A stretch of 64,000 nucleotides of DNA from Marsupella aquatica. Its lineage: Eukaryota; Marchantiophyta. Positions within the stretch are counted from its first letter, which is position 1, and every line of letters begins with the position of its first letter. The translations under genes and the position numbers were made by a program. The notes below the pieces were generated by a model, which had not been told where the DNA came from, did no database searches, and saw only the letters and a list, made by a program, of their open reading frames with translations. Shown one piece after another: positions 56,249 through 64,000 of this stretch. The DNA is taken from NCBI GenBank assembly GCA_973895155.1, contig OZ316896.1, positions 17,856,001-17,920,000 of the forward strand, given 5' to 3'.

Positions 56249-57253
56249 CGCAGAGAGAGTTTGTAGCAGTGGACCTCCGCAAAATTCCGAAACAAAGTGC
56301 TGTGGATCGCCTCTTGTCTCCGTAGGTTGGAGCAGTATCATGTGTCACTGTGTTTCCTCTAAATTTTACTTGATGATGGGGACATCTGCCTACCAGAGTC
56401 ACAGAACGGAGCCCATTCTGAGTAGATTGGCCCATCAACAACGGCCATCACGGGATCGACACCAACCGTGTTGATCTTGACGTTGATCTGCCGCGATTGA
56501 AGTTTTTGTGGACAAAGTGCTGGACCTTCTCGTCGCCGGATCTGGACGGATCGCAGGACTGATTGGGCTGGGAGCTTTTCCGAGTACGTCTGACGACGGG
56601 AGGTCGGGAGGGAGGTAGCTTAAACTAGTTGCATTCTTCTCTGTCGGTCTACCACCCGGACAAATTCATGAACATCAGGTGAGACTTTTGCACAGGAAAG
56701 AAGTTGCTGTCTTAAACATTATCTCAAACAAATACACTCAAATTTTGGAACTGTCATGGCGTGATATATTACGTTTAGTACAAAGCAAGCTATTGTTGTG
56801 GTATTTCTCACATTCGACTTGATCTCATCTAGTGAATGGTTTGCCGCCATCCGGCAACAAGTTTATGTTGTGCGATGACGTGTCTACATTAATGCATGGT
56901 GGTACTCATTCTCCCAATTGGCCTACGCGCGAGCGGGACTGCTGCAAACTGATCACCTCAATTAGGTTAGGATCTTTCTAGAGGTAGTTCGGGGCTCCTC
57001 TTCTCGTTCATCCAAACATTGATTCAAAACTTCGGACGAAAGTAAGCAAGTTCTGTTTAAATCTGTGTCATTTGGTTCCTACTGCGAGTTGAAGTCTCTG
57101 CAAGCTGACGCAGAGTCTACGATTGGGTTTACATGGTCATCAGTTTCGTTCTTGCCACGATTAATATGTGGAATTGATGTTTGTAGGTAAGCAGAGCCCG
57201 CCCACTATGGAGCAAAATCGACAAGTTCTCAGCAATTAATCTAAGCCATCGCT

Positions 57254-57319
57254 ATGGCTCAGCAGGCCTCCTCTGGTCGCAGCCAAACTGGAGAGCCCTC
57301 CCATCACACAATTACGCAG
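57254..57319 (+). CDS. Gene C exon 1 (leader)
   Basis: 22 codons starting MAQQASSGRSQTGEPS, six codons longer than A and B, ending TTACGCAG before GTATCTTACGG. Confidence 0.65.
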
Positions 57320-60300
57320 GTATCTTACGGCATTAACCGCGATCTTGACCTCTTTGGGAATTCCTGTTCAGTCTATTTGGTGGTACTTTCGACATATGTA
57401 ACGTGAAGATATTTCTCAATGATGAGTATTCTGAGATTCATCTATATATGTAAGTTTTCTATTTGGTGTTGTATCCAATCTCAAGTCGTATACAGCTAAT
57501 TTTTATGCCTACATTATGTCGGCGTGCTTGGGTTTTACAGCTTAATGAATCTCTCTTTGAACTTTACAAACCGAAAGGCCGTGCTAGCATGGTGGTCTTG
57601 TTTTTTCACGGCTTTCAGCATGGAAATTATGAAAATGCCCATTTGTCAACATGGACAACGGACGATGGACGAGAGGATGGATCATCCACATGGCTCCAGA
57701 CTTGGTTGGTTGATGACGACCAGTACCCCGATGCTCACATCCTTTCTGTTGAGTATAATGCGAGCTTGATGAAAAGCAACCAAGAAGGAAGCTTTGACCT
57801 CTACGTCATAGGGGAAAATATTATTTCAGATTTGCTAGAGGCAAATATTGCGCAAGATCTCCACTGTCCGATAGTATTGGTAGGACACAGTTTTGGGGGC
57901 CTTGTAGTGAAGGAACTATGCGTTCAAGCACATAAGAGAGGCAGCATGGGTAGCTCCAAGCACAAAACCTTTCTGGAAAATATCAAGGGGGCATTTTTCT
58001 ACTCCACCCCTCATCATGGGATTTCAGGAGAAATTTCCGAGTATTTTGTGAGCAAAACAAATGAACCCTTGTTGAAATATGTGAAAGTCCTGAGTACTTC
58101 TGCAGCAAGATTGCATGAAGATTTTGAAAAGCTACGAAAGCAGTGCGCTTGGCAGACGGCAGGAGTAGGAGAAGGTTTAGCTACCCATCTGGTACGGGGC
58201 ATTCACTCTCAATCTTATGAAATGGAAATATATTGAAGATTTCTGACAGCTTCCAATTATTTCTAAAGCAAATCAATGATTAGATATTACTTATAGACGG
58301 TAAAACATTTTCTCGATTGTTGACTAATTTGTTTCAGTTCATTCCATAGAACTGATAGACATAGGCAATGCGCAGTAACAGTTTCTTTTCTATGGATACC
58401 ACTAACTCATCTACGTAGCATATAAGGGAGTTGATCAAGAGTAATTTGTGTGAAGGATATTGTAGATGCTTCATTCATTGGATCGTCACTTGCTTGTTTG
58501 CTTGTATGTGCGCAGAGCACATTTAAAACAGCGGTAATTGTACCGGAGGGATCGTCAAGATACGGAGACACCTTTGTTATCGTGCCAGAGGCTGATCACA
58601 TATCAATCTGTCGGCCAAAATCAAAAATCTCAAGAACATTCAAGTCCTTGTCCAGCTTCCTGCGTGGAGTTTCCATTACTTGGAAGGTACGTGAAGTCAA
58701 ATTGTCTCTCATATTTTTGGTGTACTTAATACAAAAGGTAGTGCTATGTCGCTTTGTGTCCACCGGTGCTTATTTTAGATTTTCTTTGTATTCATTGTTG
58801 GATTACAGAGACCAGTCCGGCCTCAGAACCGTCAATCTTTACCCAAATCAACGATTGGTATTGATAATGTCATGAAAGAACTGAAACACAAGCTTGAGAC
58901 GGTCACTAGTTTGGGCTTGACGGGTATGGGAGGGATTGGAAAGACCACCATGGCCAAGGCGTTATTCAATGATATCGAGCATCTTTACGAGTACACCTGT
59001 TTCGTTGGGGAGGTGAAGAATTACAGTGAGCACGAGGTTGAGGGTATGGTTTTAAGGAACATGCATCATATGGGAAGGAGGTTCACAGAGAAGGATCGTG
59101 GGTTAGAGTTCTTGGAAGGGGAACAGTTACTGTTGGTTCTCGATGATGTGGCTTCGGAAAAACATATTACGCTACTGTCAACCTTGATTGGTGACATTGG
59201 TATCCATGAAGACAGTCGCTTTGTGGTAACATCCAGAGATAGGGAACTTCTAGATCAATGCTTGCAGGCAGTGCACCCTATGCCGTTTCTAAGCCAAGGA
59301 GATGCGAGGAAACTTTTCTTGGCCCATGCTGTTAGGCAAGAAGCTTCTCCTTCCTTTGAGGAACTCTTAGACATTGTTGTGAAAAAGTGCAGTGGGCTGG
59401 CTTTGACTCTGGAAGTCATCGGGAAGCATCTGTATAAAAAACCTGTGGCGATTTGGATGGAAGCGATCTCTATACTGGACAGGGCAGATTCTGTCCGTGG
59501 ATTTGATGAGAAGTTGTGGAGTAAGCTCCGGATAAGTTTTGATGGTTTGGATGTTGAGGAGAAACACATATTCCTTGATTGTGCGACAGTATTCCATAGG
59601 GAAGGTCTGCTTGTGGCAAAGGCTGCCTGGAGCATCACCACAAATGGGCTTGAGGAGACACTTTGGCAACATCTTCTTGACTTATCGTTGGTCTGGGAAG
59701 ATACTCAGTTCGATGATAGTCTAACTTGCGGCATGCATGAGCAACTTTTGAGCCTTGGGAAGAAAATAGCATCAAATGAAGTGGAATATGGCCTCAGGAT
59801 GTGGAATCAGCCTAGAAGGGCTTTCCTTTTGTTATCATCAGATAATTGCAGTGACAATGATGTGAAGGTGAGTTTGAAGAGTATGGTCTTTATTTGAGAA
59901 TTTCCATGCACTGCATCATCGAATTGCCCGGGTTTGTATGATGGCCATTATTGAATGCTGCATGCTGTAGACCAAGGAGGGTCTCCCATGCTGTTGAATT
60001 TTCTCAAGACGTCACTGATATTGAGGAATATTCCACTTTGACATGGACAGGGCCACATGTACAAATTGGGTTTTGAAACTAAGAATGACTTGTGAGTTGA
60101 GATTTGTAGGCCATTGCTGCTATCAATGTGGATGGACGAGAACAAGGACATTTAACTGATGACGAGGTTTGTTGGTGGCATTTTGAAAAAGTTAATTTAG
60201 TCTGTGGAAAAGTTATAAGACAAGACTTCTCTAAATAAATATTTAGAACTAATTAAAATGGATACTTGTGATCTTCTTTTTGATAGTAAGGTACTCAATG

Positions 60301-63172
60301 AAGAGCCCATTTGGTGTGAATGTATAAATCCTTGTTTACTTGGAATTGTTTTACGAGAGAGGTCTAATCTTAGCCACAAACTGAAATGGTTTTTCTCGAA
60401 GTGAATATATATTTAAAAAAAGGCGTTGACTCGCGAGGTACTGTCAGTAGGTGTTAGTGCTTGTTTTGAATTTTTCTGAAGAAAGTTTCCACGCCAATGT
60501 TTTCTTTCACTACCTGCTTTCTTCATTCAGGCCACTTTTTTGTCAAAAATGAGCCATAGGGCATGTCTGGTTAAGCAAACTACACATGCCTGGTTAAGCA
60601 GATATATTCTTTTTGAATTTTGTTTGCTAACTGCACAAAAACAGTCATGACCTTTCAATTGCGAAAAGATCTATTTAATTTTGACCAATGTTAGAAAACC
60701 GGATGAGAGATATTGAATGGTAATTCTGTGTTGTTTGGTTGTAATTTCCATTGGTTCCACTTACTGCATTCCAAGTCTAGGAAATCATCTGTATGCTAGA
60801 GTCAATTTGCTGGAGCAGATCATGCAACTTCAGAAGGTCAGAATATTTAAAAACTGTTTCATAGCTGGTCAGCTGTAACACTTACCCTTGAATTTTTTAC
60901 TTTGTTCAGGAAAGCGTCACTCCCGTTAATACTGGGGACGCCGAAAACAGAACTCTACCAGAAAACTCAACTGCAGAGACTTCCACCCGGGTCGTCGACA
61001 AATTTGTACGTTGTGACGAGTGTTCAATGAGAGTACCCATAGAGGGCCCGAGATTCAAGTCTATGGTACAATATGACTATGATTTGTGTGGCGGGTGTTT
61101 TGAGAAGGGCGGTCACAGAAAAGACCAGTATGTTCGTATTGATCTACCTAATGTAAGTAACCGCAAGCGACTGACCGACCTCTTGAAAGAATTTTAAAGA
61201 TATTTGTAATGAGCATTTCATCTCCTCACACAAAACTTTTACTATGGAAGGTTTGGCTGGACGCAAACACAGCATTCCTGTTGGAATATTAGAATGTATT
61301 GAAACAGAGTGCATGATCCACCTTCTGGAACACATGTGCTAATTGAGCTACTTTCAAATGATGTAGAAAGTATACAAGTCAGTAAAGTGATTTAAATTAG
61401 AGAGGTTGAAGGAAGATCAGATAGCTGTAGCACAAACATGTCAAACCTCTGACATGCCTGCACTGGATGTTTTGAAATGAATCTGCGTACAATGGTGGAA
61501 ATTTTGACCCATAGTTGCCTTTGCTAATATCGCGTGCTCTCCCGAGGCATCTGGAGTGTTGAGGCTGTCCTACTCTCCCAAGGATATACTAATAAAGAGG
61601 AGATGAAAGAGGTTACATTAAGAAACAAATTCTAAGCCGGTTGTAGAGGACTGAGCACAGGATTATTTTTTATTGGATTGTTGATTCTATGGGGATGAAA
61701 TAAAAACTGAATTTTGAGTTGGGATTTGTAGGATTATCGAGCTATCCGTGAGGGCCTCAGAGCAAATGTACAATCACATTCTGATGAGGTTTGTTTGTTA
61801 CCTTTTCTTGACAAAGGGAAAACCTCGGGGCATGATGAGGTTTGTTGATGAGATTTTGGAAAAGTTATTGTGGAAAAACACTCTAACCCAGGCCTTAGTA
61901 TAGATTAGACGAGTATATAAAACTAAAGGTGTATTTGAGTTTTTCTTCTCAGATGGTCCAACATGAAGAGCTACTGTAGTTTGGTGTGAATGGTTAAAAC
62001 CTCTAACTTACTTTAAGGTAATAATAATGATAAAATGTTCTGAAGAGATGGAACTTATCAGGATAACAAAAGCCTTTACTCAAAATTTATGGAAACTGTC
62101 TCGGGATTTCTAAGATGACCAAATGCTAGAAAGCTTGGACTGTCTACTACAATATATCTGTAGTTTTGAGGTTGTCCACGTGTCTCCCAAAGATACGTTC
62201 GAAAAGGTAAGATAAATGTGATGATATTCACAAACAAAGTCTAAGAAGGTAGGTTGTAATCTGTTTTATTGTTCTAATTCTGATTTTCAACGTAAAGTCT
62301 GAGACGGTAGTAGAGGACCAAGTACCAGCAAATTTCGTGAATCATCACTATTTAGGAGTAATTCAAAGCTGCGGCCTTCATTACTTCCGCTTACAGTAGT
62401 TAGAAAAACTAACCTGTTGTCTGGTGCCGTTGATGGTATTTGGTAGGACTTGCCCCCTCTTGAAGGAAGCACATTGTGCAATATGCGAAATCTGAGATAT
62501 CTGGAGATGCACGGCTTAAGCATTGATCAAACTCATGGTGCAACACTGCCGTCGACACTCGTCTCCCTTAGGATGCGTCGAGTGCAGTTTTCTGATTTTC
62601 CTTTCCGTCCAAGCGACCATGAGCGGATGGCCATTCTGAGGATAGCGGATTGTGCTGGACTTCGTACCCTTCCCACTACTTTTGGCCGACTCTCTTCCCT
62701 TCAAGTGTTAAATATTACTGGGGCTCCTGATTTGAAGACCTTGCCTGACTCGCTTGGGAGTTTACGAAAGCTCTCAATTCTATGGCTATCCGATTGTTCG
62801 AGTCTATCGGAGTTACCGAAAATATTTGGTCAATTGGTATCTTTGAAACAGTTAACAATATTTGACTGTGATGCTCTATCAGCCTTGCCAAAGTCGTTTG
62901 GATTTTTACCAAAACTCAAAATTCTGTCTATCCGAGGCTGTCGTCGTCTTCACACCCTGCCCGATACATTCCTGGAGCTTCAAGGATTGAAGAAGTTAAA
63001 ACTAGACGGGACATATTTGCAGAGCATTCCCAACTTGGAGAATCTTAGGTCATTGGAAGATCTCGATGTACATCAGGATGCTCCTGATATTGCAATCGAG
63101 AGTCTATCCGATTTGATTCGTTGGAAGGCTGAGAGTGAAGCTCGTGAGGTTGAGGAAACTCGTCATGAATAA
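57254..63172 (+). CDS. Receptor gene C: alpha/beta-hydrolase-NB-ARC-ZZ-LRR
   Basis: Third full copy. Exons: 57254-57319, 57496-58191, 58516-58686, 58809-59867, 60910-61152 and 62447-63172, all phase 0, about 986 residues. Domains: leader 1-22; hydrolase about 23-311 with nucleophile Ser near 154 (GHSFGG) and His near 282 (ADHISIC); NB-ARC about 312-664 with P-loop Lys near 356; ZZ 665-745; LRR 746-986. All exons are open. The small linker exon seen in gene B has a changed acceptor here (CCATTGG for CCATTAG). The TATA core seen in A and B is missing, so expression may differ or be lost. Role as an HNL-class immune receptor is from family knowledge; the ZZ insertion and its role are inference from this sequence. 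Confidence 0.8.
57496..58191 (+). CDS. Gene C exon 2: alpha/beta-hydrolase core
   Basis: 696 bp with FFHGFQHG, LVGHSFGGLVVKELC and FFYSTPHHGIS. The bases before LNESLFELYKP are less conserved than in A and B, so an acceptor at TTTTACAG (exon from 57541) is also possible. Confidence 0.8.
58516..58686 (+). CDS. Gene C exon 3: catalytic-histidine segment
   Basis: 171 bp, with VIVPEGSSRYGDTF and ADHISICRPKS, donor GTACGTGAAG. Identical in layout to A and B. Confidence 0.75.
58809..59867 (+). CDS. Gene C exon 4: NB-ARC domain
   Basis: 1059 bp, 353 codons. GMGGIGKTTMAKALF, LLLVLDDVAS, SRFVVTSRDRE, CSGLALTLEVIGKHL and CGMHEQLLSLGKKIA are all present. Minus-strand open frames across it are shadows. 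Confidence 0.85.
60910..61152 (+). CDS. Gene C exon 5: ZZ-type zinc finger
   Basis: 243 bp, 81 codons between TTTGTTCAG and GTAAGT. It contains VRCDECSMRVPIEGPRFKS, YDYDLCGGCFEKGGH and QYVRID. The four Cys of the first zinc site are kept; the Cys pair of the second site is S and Q, as in gene B. A Ser/Thr/Asn-rich linker of about 28 residues precedes it. Confidence 0.75.
62447..63172 (+). CDS. Gene C last exon: leucine-rich repeats
   Basis: 726 bp, 241 codons plus stop, starting LPPLEGSTLCNMRNLRY after TTTGGTAG. About seven LRRs (LKTLPDSLGSLRKLSILWL, LSALPKSFGFLPKLKILSI) and the acidic/basic tail RWKAESEAREVEETRHE. Confidence 0.8.
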   Translation, partial: DLPPLEGSTLCNMRNLRYLEMHGLSIDQTHGATLPSTLVSLRMRRVQFSDFPFRPSDHERMAILRIADCAGLRTLPTTFGRLSSLQVLNITGAPDLKTLPDSLGSLRKLSILWLSDCSSLSELPKIFGQLVSLKQLTIFDCDALSALPKSFGFLPKLKILSIRGCRRLHTLPDTFLELQGLKKLKLDGTYLQSIPNLENLRSLEDLDVHQDAPDIAIESLSDLIRWKAESEAREVEETRHE

Positions 63173-64000
63173 AGTTGAGCTCTTGCAGACAAATATTTAT
63201 CCAGCGGCCATTCTCTACTCCCACACCGTACGTATCGGCTGACTGAAGGGGGAAGGGCAATCCTCTGCAAGTAATCTTGTAGCAGTAAACATCACTCTGG
63301 CTAGTCTCGTCCGGCTTGGCAAGTGAATAACTGAAACACCGGCGAGGAAAACACGTCTGGTATCTGAGAACGGCGACAATATCGACTCCTTCCCGAGCTC
63401 CTTCCTATTATATTGTTCAGTGGAGCAAGACATGTGAGATGAAGCACAGTAGCATTGAAATAATTGTCGGGAGCAGTCTACAGCTACATCCGGATTGCAC
63501 GTGATCCCTTGAATCCATCGGCTTGGGAAAGATTTACGTGGAAAGAAAGGTCCAGATAAATGTGCAATCTCGCTATTCTCCACCTACCTAATGCATTCCT
63601 GTACCTTCAGAGACTCGAGCCCTTAGGCCTACTAAGGACATATTTGGAAAGCATTCCTGACTTAGAACGTTCTCCGCTAATATATATATTTTTTTAAAGT
63701 AGTTTTCCGCTGTTGAAAGAATCCTGGTTGTCTTTGGCTGTGGAAAGTGGTCGCAACGAGAATGGAGCACTTGCAGGCTGTGAATTGTCGAACAGCCATT
63801 TGTCTGCCACATCTCCCAATCCATCTCGATCTGAGAAAGGAAGGGGCATCATCGGCAAGTAATCTTCCAGCAATCACCATCACTCTGGCGAGTCCATAGA
63901 TTAGAACTTCTGGAACGTGTACGTTCGGAACAGATTGGTTGTCCTCTGCCAACCCCAAATTCTTGATAGATTGGCTTTTTGTGTTGGAAATCAAATGGTT
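63173..64000 (+). other. 3' flank of gene C
   Basis: Conserved with the flanks of A and B. The CAAGTAATCTT...CATCACTCTGGC block occurs twice (about 63,268 and 63,857), showing an old tandem duplication. No gene. Confidence 0.5.
63590..63672 (+). pseudogene. LRR relic in the 3' flank of gene C
   Basis: ATGCATTCCTGTACCTTCAG and the next 50 bases translate to LQRLEPLGLL...YLESIPDLE, matching LELQGLKKLKL...YLQSIPNLE at the end of the LRR exon. The same relic is present behind gene B. Confidence 0.6.

Larger units (their letters stand above)
55240..57253 (+). promoter_or_regulatory. 5' flank and leader of receptor gene C
   Basis: Matches the orphan 5' flank at 36,260-36,720 and the flanks of A and B, but carries a LINE fragment (55,400-55,502) and a block of receptor 3'-flank sequence (55,908-56,248). 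The TATA position of A and B reads GAGAGAGTTTGTAGCAG, so the TATATA core is missing. Confidence 0.6.

Overview
The window is nuclear DNA of a land plant. It has spliced genes with GT-AG introns, plant-type NB-ARC/LRR receptors and a dense mix of DNA transposons, LTR elements and LINEs. The most telling genes are three copies of a receptor whose N-terminus is an alpha/beta-hydrolase instead of a TIR or coiled coil. This hydrolase-NBS-LRR (HNL) class is known from liverworts and other non-seed plants and is absent from flowering plants, so a bryophyte, probably a liverwort, is the best guess. The species cannot be fixed from the sequence.

Layout. 0-8.7 kb is transposon-derived: a long-TIR DNA element (49-8638), a related smaller TIR element inside it (6438-7998) and a solo LTR nested in that (7539-7883, 5-bp target duplication). 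8.7-17 kb holds receptor gene A (+), with a TATA box near 9630. 17-20.5 kb holds a decayed partial copy, A2 (+). 21.5-29.9 kb holds receptor gene B (-), inverted relative to A. 29.9-37 kb is the distal 5' flank of B, broken by a minisatellite-rich insertion, followed by a 5'-truncated LINE and an inverted second copy of the same 5' flank. 37.7-42.3 kb is a broken, intron-containing DDE-type transposase gene split by another insertion. 45,286-54,602 is a complete CACTA (En/Spm-like) element with CACTA ends and an ACG target duplication; it has no recognisable transposase, but carries a large tandem array and a captured, intron-bearing fragment of an organellar-type HSP90 gene. 55.2-64 kb holds receptor gene C (+).

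Receptor architecture. A, B and C share one exon plan: a short leader exon, a hydrolase exon with the GHSFGG nucleophile elbow, a small exon with the catalytic His (ADHISIC), an NB-ARC exon (GMGGIGKTT P-loop, LVLDDV kinase-2, MHE in place of MHD), an exon encoding a ZZ-type zinc finger, and a final LRR exon. All assigned introns are phase 0. The ZZ module lies between NB-ARC and LRR. In B and C it keeps the four Cys of one zinc site and has Ser and Gln where the second site would have Cys; in A three of the four remaining Cys are gone as well. I regard this hydrolase-NB-ARC-ZZ-LRR layout as the most interesting content of the window. It would suit a receptor that couples an NLR switch to an esterase-like output, with ZZ as an integrated partner-binding module, but that role is inference.

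Evolution. The copies were duplicated with about 2 kb of 5' flank and up to 1 kb of 3' flank. A, B and C are nearly identical by eye up to mid NB-ARC, after which A diverges, which suggests gene conversion. LINE fragments with clear target duplications lie in the 5' flanks of B and C, and a 340-bp piece of receptor 3' flank has been inserted into the promoter region of C.
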